Source: Pseudomonas sp. Bout1 (GTDB taxonomy: Bacteria; Pseudomonadota; Gammaproteobacteria; Pseudomonadales; Pseudomonadaceae). From it: a DNA stretch of 64,000 nucleotides. This document shows positions 1 through 8,521 of this stretch, one piece after another. A program made the translations under genes and the position numbers. The notes under the pieces are model-generated. The model was given only the letters and a program-made list of their open reading frames with translations. It was not told where the DNA came from and made no database searches. Every line of letters begins with the position of its first letter. The first letter of the stretch is position 1. The stretch is from NCBI RefSeq assembly GCF_034314165.1, contig NZ_JAVIWK010000001.1, positions 620,001-684,000 of the forward strand, given 5' to 3'.

Positions 1-183
1 ACCGTCGGCGTGGTGATCGCCGCATTCGTGCTGACCGTGGCGCCGGAGTTGCTGCGCAGCTTCTCTGAATACCGTGTGTTGCTGTTTGGCGTGTTGATGG
101 TGGTGATGATGATCTGGCGACCACGAGGCCTGATTCGCATCAGCCGTACCGGTGTAGTCCCACGCAAAGGAGTGGCGCCATGA
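1..183 (+). CDS. livM: Branched-chain amino acid ABC transporter permease, C-terminal end (LivM-like), truncated by window edge
   Basis: An open frame runs in from the left edge and encodes about 60 residues, ending at a TGA at 181-183. It has a hydrophobic stretch, then RPRGLI and a basic tail, which is how LivM-type inner-membrane permeases of branched-chain amino acid importers end. Its stop overlaps the start of the following ATPase gene in an ATGA, so the two are translationally coupled. LivM would form the membrane channel with LivH. The family call rests mainly on the livG-livF genes that follow and on the ending, because most of the gene is outside the window. Confidence 0.8.
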   Translation, partial: TVGVVIAAFVLTVAPELLRSFSEYRVLLFGVLMVVMMIWRPRGLIRISRTGVVPRKGVAP

Positions 184-1055
184 GCAAGGAAGTCGTCCTC
201 TCTGTGGAACACCTGATGATGCACTTCGGTGGCATCAAGGCCTTGAGCGATGTGAGCCTGCAGGTCAAACGCAACTCGATCTTCGCCCTGATCGGCCCCA
301 ACGGCGCCGGCAAGACCACAGTGTTCAACTGCTTGACCGGTTTCTACAAAGCCTCCGGCGGCAAGATCGAACTCAATGTGCGCGGCAAACAGACCAACGT
401 GATCCAACTGCTGGGCGAGCGCTTCAAGGTCACCGACTTTGTCTCACCGAAAAGTTTCTTCAGCCGGGTGTTCTACAAAATGTTCGGCGGCACCCACCTG
501 GTGAACCGTGCGGGCCTGGCGCGCACGTTCCAGAACATTCGCCTGTTCAAGGAAATGTCGGTGGTGGAAAACCTGCTGGTGGCCCAGCACATGTGGGTCA
601 ACCGCAACATGCTCGCGGGCATCCTCAACACCAAGGGCTACCGCAAGGCTGAAAGCGATGCCCTCGACCATGCGTTCTACTGGCTGGAAGTGGTGGACCT
701 GGTGGACTGCGCCAACCGCCTGGCCGGCGAGCTGTCCTACGGCCAGCAACGCCGCCTGGAAATCGCCCGCGCCATGTGCACTCGGCCGCAGATCATCTGC
801 CTGGATGAGCCGGCTGCCGGCCTCAACCCCCAGGAAACCGAAGCCCTCAGCGCGATGATTCGCCTGCTGCGCGACGAACACGACCTGACGGTGGTGCTGA
901 TCGAACACGACATGGGCATGGTGATGAGTATTTCCGACCACATTGTGGTGCTGGACCACGGCAACGTGATTGCCGAAGGCGGCCCGGAAGCGATCCGCAA
1001 CGATCCTAAAGTGATCGCGGCTTACCTGGGCGCTGATGAAGAGGAGCTGGTATGA
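180..1055 (+). CDS. livG: Branched-chain amino acid ABC transporter ATP-binding protein LivG
   Basis: This 291-residue ABC ATPase would power import of leucine, isoleucine and valine on the cytoplasmic face of the inner membrane. Walker A is GPNGAGKTT (residues 39-47). The signature is LSYGQQRRLEIARA, Walker B with its following glutamate is IICLDEP, and the switch region is IEHDMG. E. coli LivG has about 255 residues; this protein has about 36 extra residues (roughly 66-106) between Walker A and the Q-loop segment RTFQNIRLF. The start ATG overlaps the livM stop and the stop overlaps the livF start, each as ATGA, so livMGF is one operon. Confidence 0.92.
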   Translation: MSKEVVLSVEHLMMHFGGIKALSDVSLQVKRNSIFALIGPNGAGKTTVFNCLTGFYKASGGKIELNVRGKQTNVIQLLGERFKVTDFVSPKSFFSRVFYKMFGGTHLVNRAGLARTFQNIRLFKEMSVVENLLVAQHMWVNRNMLAGILNTKGYRKAESDALDHAFYWLEVVDLVDCANRLAGELSYGQQRRLEIARAMCTRPQIICLDEPAAGLNPQETEALSAMIRLLRDEHDLTVVLIEHDMGMVMSISDHIVVLDHGNVIAEGGPEAIRNDPKVIAAYLGADEEELV

Positions 1056-1768
1056 GTGAGCCAATCCTCGAACTGAAAGACCTGGACGTATTCTACGGCC
1101 CGATCCAGGCCTTGAAGAAAGTCTCGTTGCACATCAACGAAGGTGAAACCGTGAGCCTGATTGGCTCCAACGGCGCGGGTAAGTCCACGCTGCTGATGTC
1201 GATCTTCGGCCAGCCACGGGCCGAGTCCGGGCAGATCATCTACCGCGGTGTCGACATTACCCACAAGTCGTCCCACTACATCGCCTCCAACGGCATTGCA
1301 CAGTCGCCGGAAGGCCGGCGGGTGTTCCCCGACATGACCGTCGAGGAAAACCTGCTGATGGGCACCATCCCGATTGGTGACAAGTTCGCCACCGAGGACA
1401 TGCAGCGCATGTTCGAGCTGTTCCCGCGGCTCAAGGAGCGGCGTAACCAGCGGGCGATGACCATGTCGGGCGGCGAGCAGCAAATGCTCGCCATCGCCCG
1501 CGCGCTGATGAGCCGGCCCAAGCTGTTGCTGCTGGACGAGCCGAGCCTGGGGCTGGCGCCGATCGTGGTGAAGCAGATCTTCGCCACGCTGCGGGAGCTG
1601 GCGTCTACCGGCATGACCATCTTCCTGGTGGAGCAGAACGCCAACCACGCGTTGCGTTTGTCTGACCGGGCGTACGTGATGGTCAATGGCGAGATTCGCC
1701 TCACAGGCACCGGCAAGGAGTTGCTGGTGAATGAAGAGGTGCGTAACGCTTATCTGGGTGGGCATTGA
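1052..1768 (+). CDS. livF: Branched-chain amino acid ABC transporter ATP-binding protein LivF
   Basis: This is the second ATPase of the branched-chain amino acid importer, at 238 residues the usual LivF length. Walker A is GSNGAGKST (38-46), the signature is MSGGEQQMLAIARAL, Walker B is LLLLDEPSLGLAP, and the H-loop region is FLVEQNANHAL. It would form the LivG/LivF ATPase heterodimer under the LivH/LivM channel. It is the last gene of the operon: an ATGA overlap joins it to livG, and a hairpin followed by T-rich sequence lies 24 bases after the stop. Confidence 0.93.
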   Translation: MSEPILELKDLDVFYGPIQALKKVSLHINEGETVSLIGSNGAGKSTLLMSIFGQPRAESGQIIYRGVDITHKSSHYIASNGIAQSPEGRRVFPDMTVEENLLMGTIPIGDKFATEDMQRMFELFPRLKERRNQRAMTMSGGEQQMLAIARALMSRPKLLLLDEPSLGLAPIVVKQIFATLRELASTGMTIFLVEQNANHALRLSDRAYVMVNGEIRLTGTGKELLVNEEVRNAYLGGH

Positions 1769-1792
1769 TTGCTGATTCAGCGCTAATACCTG

Positions 1793-1823
1793 TGTGGGAG
1801 CTTCGGCTCCCACATTTGTTTTT
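1793..1823 (+). terminator. Rho-independent terminator of the liv operon
   Basis: TGTGGGAGC and GCTCCCACA form a perfect 9-bp stem around a TTCG tetraloop, followed by TTTGTTTTT. It lies 24 bases after the livF stop. The stem resembles half of the REP sequences found elsewhere in the window, so it may be a repeat recruited as a terminator. Confidence 0.85.
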
Positions 1824-1941
1824 GGGCTACCCGCAACGCTTTCCTGAAATTGTGGACAACAAATCCAGGCACCTGCCAAAGCGCGACATATAGCCGCCGC
1901 AAATCCCTGTTTTGTCACAGTTTTGACTTGTCCCCAACCGC

Positions 1942-2326
1942 TGTGGAACCGGCTGTGGGTAACGTGGGAGTAGCTGGCTGGAGGCCTTTGTTTTCGTGGC
2001 TTGCAGCGCGGTGGTTGTTTATTGACCAGTGACTTTTTCGCGACCGCCCGAGGGTTTTGTCAACCTGTTTAAAGACACAGGTATATGACTGGAATATGTC
2101 ACGCCAGCCTGTGGATAAGTCTGTGACTAAACTCTGGAAAGAGTGCCGCAGAGGCCGGAATGACTGGCCTGGAGCCATCGTCCTGATTGCTCCGTTTTGC
2201 ACCGGGCTACATACGGCTTGGCCAAGGTCAAGCAAAAAACTTTTTGAATCGCGCTGAAAGCCTTGTATACCGCGGCTCTCAGCTTTTGCAGTTGCCCCCA
2301 AAGACTGTGGACGGGGCTGTGGATAA
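1942..2326 (+). repeat. Three tandem pairs of DnaA-box-like 9-mers, each pair with a 12-bp pitch
   Basis: Pair 1 is TGTGGAACC (1942) and TGTGGGTAA (1954). Pair 2 is TGTGGATAA (2110) and TGTGACTAA (2122). Pair 3 is TGTGGACGG (2306) and TGTGGATAA (2318). All six point the same way, and in every pair the second box starts exactly 12 bases after the first. Two boxes match the bacterial DnaA consensus exactly and the others differ at one to three positions. The regular pairing suggests a protein-binding array, possibly DnaA-titrating like E. coli datA; this is inference. Confidence 0.5.
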
Positions 2327-2502
2327 GGTGCGCGCACATCGCTGCACGCCACGGTGGGTATGGGCTTTGAGTGATTGGTTGAATTTCGTACAGTATGAGC
2401 AGCGTTCACCTGTGTCCACAGCCTGTATCAGTTGCCGCCAGCCCGGCAGCCGGGCATTCTGCTGGCTGATTTTTTACCTCGTAGCCCTGCAAGGAGAACA
2501 CC

Positions 2503-3270
2503 ATGTCCAATACGCTGTTTATTACTGGCGCGACCTCGGGTTTTGGCGAAGCCTGTGCCCGGCTTTTTGCCGAAGCCGGCTGGAAACTGGTGCTCACCGG
2601 CCGCCGCGCAGAGCGTCTGAACGCCCTGTGCGCCGAGCTTTCCAAGCAGACCGAAGTGCACGGCCTGGTGGTGGACGTGCGTGACCGCAAGGCCATGGAG
2701 GAGGCGATTGCCAACTTGCCGCCGTCCTTCGCCACGCTGCGCGGGCTGATCAACAACGCCGGCCTGGCGGTGGGCACCGACCCGGCGCCCAAGTGCAGCC
2801 TCGACGATTGGGAAACCATGGTCGACACCAACATCAAGGGCCTGCTGACCACCACCAGCCTGCTGTTGCCGCGCCTGATCGCCCATGGCCGTGGTGCCGG
2901 CATCATCAACCTCGGCTCCATCGCCGGCAGCTACCCGTACCCGGGCAGCCACGTGTATGGCGGCACCAAGGCCTTCGTCAAACAGTTCTCGCTGAACCTG
3001 CGGTGTGATTTGCAGGGCACTGGCGTACGGGTGACCAACATCGAGCCGGGGCTGTGTGAAAGCGAGTTCTCGCTGGTACGGTTTGCCGGTGACCAGGCGC
3101 GTTATGACGCGACTTATGCCGGTGCCGAGCCGATCCAGCCGCAAGACATCGCAGACACGATCTTCTGGGTGCTCAACACACCGGCCCACGTGAACATCAA
3201 CCGCCTGGAGCTGATGCCAGTGAGCCAGACCTGGGCCGGGTTTGCGATTGAGCGCGGCGCCAAGGCTTAA
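2503..3270 (+). CDS. SDR family NAD(P)-dependent oxidoreductase, YdfG-like
   Basis: This 255-residue cytoplasmic short-chain dehydrogenase has the cofactor loop TGATSGFG (8-15), the structural NNAG (84-87), the catalytic serine in GSIAG (S139), and Y152/K156 in YGGTK. The C-terminal segment HVNINRLELMPVSQ closely resembles E. coli YdfG, an NADP-dependent dehydrogenase of serine, allo-threonine and 3-hydroxy acids that also reduces malonic semialdehyde. NADP use is suggested by the GRR at 33-35. AAGGAG lies 7 bases before the ATG. It stands alone between a non-coding block and a repeat, so its pathway cannot be read from the neighbours. Confidence 0.85.
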   Translation: MSNTLFITGATSGFGEACARLFAEAGWKLVLTGRRAERLNALCAELSKQTEVHGLVVDVRDRKAMEEAIANLPPSFATLRGLINNAGLAVGTDPAPKCSLDDWETMVDTNIKGLLTTTSLLLPRLIAHGRGAGIINLGSIAGSYPYPGSHVYGGTKAFVKQFSLNLRCDLQGTGVRVTNIEPGLCESEFSLVRFAGDQARYDATYAGAEPIQPQDIADTIFWVLNTPAHVNINRLELMPVSQTWAGFAIERGAKA

Positions 3271-3284
3271 GTTCGTCGAGCTGT

Positions 3285-3379
3285 TGTGGCGAGGGAGCTT
3301 GCTCCCGCTGGGGCGCGAAGCGGCCCTGGCTTTTTTGGGGCGGCTTCGCAGCCCAGCGGGAGCAAGCTCCCTCGCCACA
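3285..3379. repeat. REPIN-like inverted repeat, family with GGGAGCTTGCTCCC core
   Basis: A 28-base arm (3285-3312, starting TGTGGCGAGGGAGC) returns as its exact reverse complement at 3352-3379. Each arm itself contains the hairpin GGGAGC-TT-GCTCCC. It could also end transcription of the upstream dehydrogenase. It differs in core sequence from the commoner repeat of this window. Confidence 0.85.
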
Positions 3380-3493
3380 GGTTTTTGTCAGCCTTAAATA
3401 TGCGGCAAATCGGCCAAAACAGGACATAAGGTACACTCCACCCCTGAAAACCCCGCCGCGCTGTGCGGTTCAAAGGTTTTGACAGGAGGATAT

Positions 3494-4399
3494 GTGAGTA
3501 ACCGAGGTGAGCAGTCGCTGCTCAAACAATCGACGATTCTGATGTTCGCGGTAGCGATCGCCGGGATCGTCACGGGTGTGGTGTCGGGCGCCCAATCGAT
3601 TTTATTCGACGGCTTTTTCTCGCTGATCGCCACCGCCATCAAGGTGCTGATGCTGATCACGGCCAAGCTGATCGCCAAGAAAAGCAACGAGCGTTTCCAG
3701 TTCGGCTACTGGCACCTGGAGCCGATGGTGTTGCTGATCGAAGGCAGCTTTTTGCTGTTGATCGCCATCTATGCGTTTCTCAACGGTGTGTTCGGCATTA
3801 TCAACGGCGGGCGCGATATCGAGTTGGGCCTGGTGATCATCTATGCGGCGGTGTTTACCGTCGTCGAGTTCGCCTACTTCTTCTATGTGCGTTACCGCAA
3901 TCGCACGCTCAAATCGTCGCTGATCCAGTTCGACAACATCAGTTGGCTGGTGGACGCGATGCTGTCGGTGGGGCTGCTGGTGAGCTTCCTGGCCGCCTTG
4001 CTGCTCAAGTCCCAGGGCTATGGGCAATGGGCGGTGTACGTCGACCCGCTGATATTGATTTTGCTGGCGTTGAGCATGCTGGCGCCGGCCTTCAAGATCC
4101 TGCGCCCGGCGCTACGCGACGTGCTGGGGATTGTGCCGGACCAACTGGACGGCAAGGTGCGCGAAGTGATGGACGCGGCCCAGGCCAGGCATGGTTTTGA
4201 CGACTACGTGTCCTATGTGCAGAAGCACGGTCGGGCGCGGTTTATCGAGATTCACGTGGTGCTGCCGGTGGATTACCCGGTGGATAACGTCGCCACCCTG
4301 GACAGGTTGCGCGAAGAGATATCCACAGGGCTGGGCAGGCCGGACGCGGCGCGCTGGCTGACGATCAGTTTTACCGGGGATCGTAAATGGATTGCTTGA
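3494..4399 (+). CDS. Cation diffusion facilitator family transporter
   Basis: This 301-residue inner-membrane protein has about five to six hydrophobic segments in the first 200 residues and a cytoplasmic C-terminal domain containing IEIHVVLP, typical of cation-efflux proteins that export divalent metals against protons. D39 in SILFDGFFSL and D147/D154 in the later membrane segment are candidate metal ligands. The metal cannot be told from sequence. The GTG at 3494 is chosen because AGGAGG ends 4 bases before it; an upstream TTG at 3479 would include the ribosome site in the coding region. It is a single-gene unit between two repeat elements. Confidence 0.82.
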   Translation: MSNRGEQSLLKQSTILMFAVAIAGIVTGVVSGAQSILFDGFFSLIATAIKVLMLITAKLIAKKSNERFQFGYWHLEPMVLLIEGSFLLLIAIYAFLNGVFGIINGGRDIELGLVIIYAAVFTVVEFAYFFYVRYRNRTLKSSLIQFDNISWLVDAMLSVGLLVSFLAALLLKSQGYGQWAVYVDPLILILLALSMLAPAFKILRPALRDVLGIVPDQLDGKVREVMDAAQARHGFDDYVSYVQKHGRARFIEIHVVLPVDYPVDNVATLDRLREEISTGLGRPDAARWLTISFTGDRKWIA

Positions 4400-4413
4400 G
4401 GGGCAATTAGACA

Positions 4414-4490
4414 GCTATCGCCGGCAAGCCGGCTCCTACATTTGATGTTTGAACCCATTCATCCGTAGGAGCCGGCTTGCCGGCGATAGC
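4414..4490. repeat. REPIN-like inverted repeat (GGCTTGCCGGCGAT type)
   Basis: Arms 4414-4439 and 4465-4490 are perfect reverse complements of 26 bases (right arm begins GTAGGAGCCGGCTTGCC), separated by 25 bases. It sits between two convergent genes, where it may also serve as a bidirectional terminator. Confidence 0.88.
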
Positions 4491-4500
4491 GCCCTGAAAA

Positions 4501-5622
4501 TCAGCCGAGATACTCGACTAACCCCAGGTAGCACGTGGCCAAGTGGTAAGGGGTGGTCGACGGCATGTCCCGACGGCTCACTTGCCCCTTGGCATCCAGG
4601 CATTCGTTCCAGCCTTTGTCATGCAGGAAGCGCTGTTGCAGCGCCAGCAATTGGCGTTGCAGCACGGCTGCACTGGCGGGCCGCAAGGTCAGCGCCCGCA
4701 AGTATTCGGCCTGGGCCCAGATACGTTGGGTGCCATCGCGCACGGTGCCGTCCAGGGCCAGCATGCCGCTGACTGCCCCTGTCACGTTATCCACACCCTG
4801 TTGCTCGGCATAGGTGAACGCTTTGTTCAGCGATGTGTGCAGCGGCGTGCCGCGCAGCAAGTCTGAAGATTCCAGCAGGAAGAACCATTCGAACTGGTGC
4901 CCCGGCTCAAACCAGTTATCCACAGCGCCCAGCGGCTTTTCCATCATGACGCCGTGCTGGCGGTCGATGAAGCGCTTCTGCATGGCGTTGGCCAAATCCA
5001 GCAGCGCGTCTTGCGTCACGGCGTCTTCACGCACGGCCAGCGTGGCGAGGAAGCCCTCGGCCAGGTGCATCAACGGGTTCTGCAAAGGGCCGGACTTGAG
5101 GGATGACCAGCTACGCTCCAGCACCGCTTCGTACAGGCCGTCGCCGGTGGCGAAGCGTTCGGCGACGACTTCCAGGGCGGCATCGAGCACCGACTCCACC
5201 AGCGGCTCGCGCACTTTGGCCCAATAGTGGGCGCAGGCGAAGATGATGAAGGCGTGGGTGTAGAGGTCTTTGCGTTTATCCAGCGGCTTGCCGTGGGCGT
5301 CGATGCTGTAGAACCAGCCGCCGTGCTCGGCGTCGTGGAAGTGCCGTTGCAGGGAGCGGAACAGCGCGGCTGCGCGCTCTTCGGCAAAGGCGGCACCGGG
5401 CTCGCCGATCAGGCTGGCGAACAGGTACAACTGCCGTGCGCAGGCCATGGCGCGGTAGCGTTGCGGGGGCAATGGGCGGTGGTCTGCGTCCAGTGCCTCA
5501 TAGGGCAGCGCCAGGTCGGCATTCCAACCCGGGCCTTGCCAGAGTGGCACGATCAGGTCGTTGAAGTGCGTCAACACGGCGGTCAATTGGGGCTTGAGGG
5601 CAGAGCTTGGAGCGATGGGCAT
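4501..5622 (-). CDS. AGE family epimerase/isomerase (mannose isomerase-like)
   Basis: This 373-residue protein of the N-acylglucosamine 2-epimerase family folds as an (alpha/alpha)6 barrel and interconverts sugars such as mannose and fructose. Supporting segments are HDAEHGGWFYSID near residue 95-108, DLYTHAFIIFACAHYW (119-134), NPLMHLAEGFLAT, and GHQFEWFFLLE. These carry the conserved His and Glu residues that AGE enzymes and YihS-type ketose isomerases place in the barrel cavity. There is no signal peptide. The exact sugar cannot be told. It is convergent with the cation efflux gene and stands alone, with a repeat on either side. Confidence 0.8.
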   Translation of the reverse strand: MPIAPSSALKPQLTAVLTHFNDLIVPLWQGPGWNADLALPYEALDADHRPLPPQRYRAMACARQLYLFASLIGEPGAAFAEERAAALFRSLQRHFHDAEHGGWFYSIDAHGKPLDKRKDLYTHAFIIFACAHYWAKVREPLVESVLDAALEVVAERFATGDGLYEAVLERSWSSLKSGPLQNPLMHLAEGFLATLAVREDAVTQDALLDLANAMQKRFIDRQHGVMMEKPLGAVDNWFEPGHQFEWFFLLESSDLLRGTPLHTSLNKAFTYAEQQGVDNVTGAVSGMLALDGTVRDGTQRIWAQAEYLRALTLRPASAAVLQRQLLALQQRFLHDKGWNECLDAKGQVSRRDMPSTTPYHLATCYLGLVEYLG

Positions 5623-5698
5623 CGGCTGGCGTCGTCACGGCAGGGGTGTTTGCGCGACATGGTATCAGGCTTGAGGTAGGTGGTGGCTGTGAGTCCGT

Positions 5699-5766
5699 CA
5701 TCGCGGGCGAGCCGGGCTCCCACAGTTGACCAAGTACTCCTGTGGGAGCCGGGCTTGCCCGCGATG
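5699..5766. repeat. REPIN-like inverted repeat (GGCTTGCCCGCGATG type)
   Basis: Arms 5699-5724 and 5741-5766 are reverse complements with one mismatch, built on TGTGGGAGCCGGGCTTGCC and separated by 16 bases. It lies between the ureJ stop and the isomerase start, both on the minus strand. Confidence 0.88.
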
Positions 5767-5790
5767 AGGCCATTGGAAACGCCGCAAATC

Positions 5791-6363
5791 TCAGGCAGCG
5801 AGCAACCAAACTCCGGTCGCCGCCGAGGCCGCGCCAGCAACCCGCACCAACGGCGCAGCCGCCGCCGGCAGGAAGCGCACCACGGCATAACCGGCCGCAT
5901 GCAAGACCGCCGTCGCACCCACAAACCCTGCGGCATACGCCCAAGGGTTGGACATGTCCGGCAGCTCCAAACCATGCGCCACGCCATGGAACAGCGCAAA
6001 CAGCGCCGTCGCCGCTACCGCCACGAACAACGGCGGGCGCACCGCCAGCGCCACCGCCAGGCCCAGCGCCAGCACCGACGCGGCAATCGCGCTTTCCAGC
6101 GCCGGCAATTCCAGCCCTTCAAAGCCCAGCATCCCGCCGATCAGCAGGGTGCCGACAAACGTGCACGGCAGCGCCCAGCGCGCCGCGCCTTTTTGTTGTG
6201 CGGCCCACAGGCCCACGGCAACCATCGCCAGCAAGTGGTCGATGCCGCCCAACGGGTGACTGATGCCGGCCACCAGGCCGTTGTCGCCATGGCCGGGGTG
6301 GGCGAAGGCGAGGGCGGGGGTGAGCAGCAATGCTGCGGCGGCGAGAAGTGTATTGAGGCGCAT
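5791..6363 (-). CDS. ureJ: HupE/UreJ family nickel permease
   Basis: This 190-residue inner-membrane protein has an N-terminal signal-like helix (1-21) followed by HPGHGD and then HPLGGIDHLLAMVAVG, the two histidine-rich motifs that define HupE/UreJ proteins. About six hydrophobic segments follow. It probably imports nickel or cobalt, here nickel for urease. It is the last gene of ureE-ureF-ureG-ureJ, 24 bases after ureG, with AAGGAG before its ATG. This position supports the nickel role. Confidence 0.88.
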   Translation of the reverse strand: MRLNTLLAAAALLLTPALAFAHPGHGDNGLVAGISHPLGGIDHLLAMVAVGLWAAQQKGAARWALPCTFVGTLLIGGMLGFEGLELPALESAIAASVLALGLAVALAVRPPLFVAVAATALFALFHGVAHGLELPDMSNPWAYAAGFVGATAVLHAAGYAVVRFLPAAAAPLVRVAGAASAATGVWLLAA

Positions 6364-6387
6364 GGACAGGCTCCTTGTAGAGGTTGA

Positions 6388-7002
<615 letters not shown>

Positions 7003-7011
7003 ATGCTTCTC

Positions 7012-7686
7012 CTAGGAACGGAACAGGCGGCTGTACTGGCGCTCATGGGCCATGCACGCCAGGGACAGGCCAAAGGCGGCGCTGCCGCAGTGATGGGGCC
7101 CGAGTTGGCTGGCGCTCTGCTGGGCTTTTTGCAGCAGCGGCAGCAGTTCACTGGTCAGGCGTTGGGCGGCTTGCTGGCCCAGGGGCAGGGTCTTCATCAG
7201 CACCGCCAGTTGGTTTTCCAGCCAACTCCATAGCCAGGCAGCCAGGGCGTCGTCGGGGCTGATCTGCCAGGCGCGGGCGGCCAGCGCCCAGCCCAGGGCC
7301 AGGTGCGGTTCAGGTTGGGTCGACAGAAATGCCCGCGCGGTCTCATCCAGTTCTGGCAAACCATTGAGCAGTTGGTGCAGGGAATAACCCATCTGGCGGC
7401 TTTCCTGATACAGCTCGCGGGTTTCGCGGCTGGCGCGGTGCTCTTCACACAACTGCGCAAGGCTTGGCCAGTCTTGTTCAGCGGCGGCCTTGCAGTGGGC
7501 GAGCAACAGCGGCGCCTCGAAACGCGCCAGGTTGAGCAACAGTTGATCGCTGATCCAGCGTCCGGCACTTGTCGGGTCGTTCACGCGGGCTTGCTCCACG
7601 GCCATTTCCAGGCCTTGGGAATAGCTGTAGCCACCAATCGGCAACTGCGGGCTGGCCAGGCGCAACAGCGCCCAGGCGGGGTTCAC
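7012..7686 (-). CDS. ureF: Urease accessory protein UreF
   Basis: UreF is an all-helical protein that bridges UreD and UreG in the urease activation complex and controls GTP-dependent nickel insertion. At 224 residues it has the family size. The N-terminal LLRLASPQLPIGGYSYSQGL is the hallmark UreF segment. The start overlaps the ureE stop as ATGA, and ureG follows after 9 bases, so the three are translated together. Confidence 0.95.
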   Translation of the reverse strand: MNPAWALLRLASPQLPIGGYSYSQGLEMAVEQARVNDPTSAGRWISDQLLLNLARFEAPLLLAHCKAAAEQDWPSLAQLCEEHRASRETRELYQESRQMGYSLHQLLNGLPELDETARAFLSTQPEPHLALGWALAARAWQISPDDALAAWLWSWLENQLAVLMKTLPLGQQAAQRLTSELLPLLQKAQQSASQLGPHHCGSAAFGLSLACMAHERQYSRLFRS

Positions 7687-8183
7687 AGGCGTACGCCGAA
7701 CTGGTGCAGCTTGGGCGGGTAGTTGAAGTCTTCGTCGCCGTGGCGCGAGTGATGATGCCCACCGCCATACGCGCCATGTTCGGGCTGGAACGGCGCTTCG
7801 ATCGTTTCAGTGGTCGCGCCCAACTGATCAAGCATGGCCTTGAGCACGTAGTCATCAAGCAAGCGCAACCAACCGTCGCCCACTTGCAAGGCCACGTGGC
7901 GGTTGCCCAAGTGATAGGCGGCGCGGGTCAGCTCAAAGGCATTGGGGCAGGTGACGTGCAGCAGTTGTTCAGGGCGCGCCCGCACGCGTACGACACGTCC
8001 GTCTTCGGCCTGTAGGCATTCACCATCGTGCAGCGGCGGCTGGCCGCGTTCCAGAAACAGGCCGACGTCTTCTCCCTCGGCACTGAAACAACGCAGGCGG
8101 CTTTTGCTGCGCGCGTCGAAATTGAGCAGCAACTCGGCGGCCCAGACGGGTTCGGGGGCGATTCGGCGGTGGATCACCAGCAT
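7683..8183 (-). CDS. ureE: Urease nickel metallochaperone UreE
   Basis: UreE carries nickel to UreG in the cytoplasm. The 166-residue protein has the N-terminal UreE domain with GEDVGLFLERG and the metal-binding C-terminal domain around YHLGNRHVALQVGDGWLRLLDD. It ends in a modest histidine-rich tail (GGGHHHSRHGDED), which is a nickel-binding feature. It is the first gene of the accessory operon ureEFGJ, and the structural genes lie 24 kb away on the same strand. A perfect inverted repeat upstream (8305-8323) may regulate it. Confidence 0.94.
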   Translation of the reverse strand: MLVIHRRIAPEPVWAAELLLNFDARSKSRLRCFSAEGEDVGLFLERGQPPLHDGECLQAEDGRVVRVRARPEQLLHVTCPNAFELTRAAYHLGNRHVALQVGDGWLRLLDDYVLKAMLDQLGATTETIEAPFQPEHGAYGGGHHHSRHGDEDFNYPPKLHQFGVRL

Positions 8184-8521
8184 CAGGAAAGCTTCCAGCT
8201 ATGAGCGATAAGCAAGCTAGAGCAAGGGTCTTGCCAACCACGCGGGGAGTAGGATTTCCCTGTAGGCAGGCGGCATGTGCCACCTGATGGCGCAGGAAAT
8301 TATTCCAAAATGTTTCATTTTGGTGCGCCAGTGAATTTATAGCACCGGTTTCGAGCGTCAGGCGTTGAATTGCGCTGCGTGCTGCATGAAATTTCTTTCA
8401 TCTTTTGGGAGGTCGAGTTATTTCGGATTTTTCCCACGCTGTAACAGGATTCGCCGCTCATCAGGTTACGCGCTGTTTCATTAGGATTCCGCTCCGTCAT
8501 TAATCTTCAGCGGTTTCGAGC
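8184..8521. other. 338-bp gap between divergent ureE and the NlpC/P60 gene
   Basis: No convincing gene is present. The centre is AT-rich and should hold promoters for both divergent genes. It contains one perfect inverted repeat at 8305-8323. No strong -35/-10 pair or sigma-54 motif was recognised, and no repeat of the REP families is present. Confidence 0.5.
8305..8323. promoter_or_regulatory. Perfect inverted repeat, candidate operator
   Basis: CCAAAATG and CATTTTGG are exact complements around a TTT spacer, 122 bases upstream of ureE and 199 bases upstream of the NlpC/P60 gene. The symmetry and AT-rich spacer fit a dimeric repressor site. It lacks a T-run, so it is not a terminator. The regulator is unknown. 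Confidence 0.4.

Larger units (their letters stand above)
1769..2502. other. 734-bp non-coding gap with clustered DnaA-box-like sequences
   Basis: Only short, non-conserved open frames occur here. After the livF terminator the region holds repeated TGTGG-type 9-mers, including two perfect TGTGGATAA (complement of TTATCCACA) at 2110 and 2318, plus TGTGGACAA at 1851 and an opposite-strand box at 2412-2420. The last 30 bases hold the AAGGAG ribosome site of the next gene. No tRNA-like fold or convincing small RNA was seen. Confidence 0.6.

Noticed and set aside
4780..4925. Two perfect TTATCCACA boxes inside the isomerase gene
   Set aside because: They are single boxes within coding sequence without the paired 12-bp layout, so they are treated as background.
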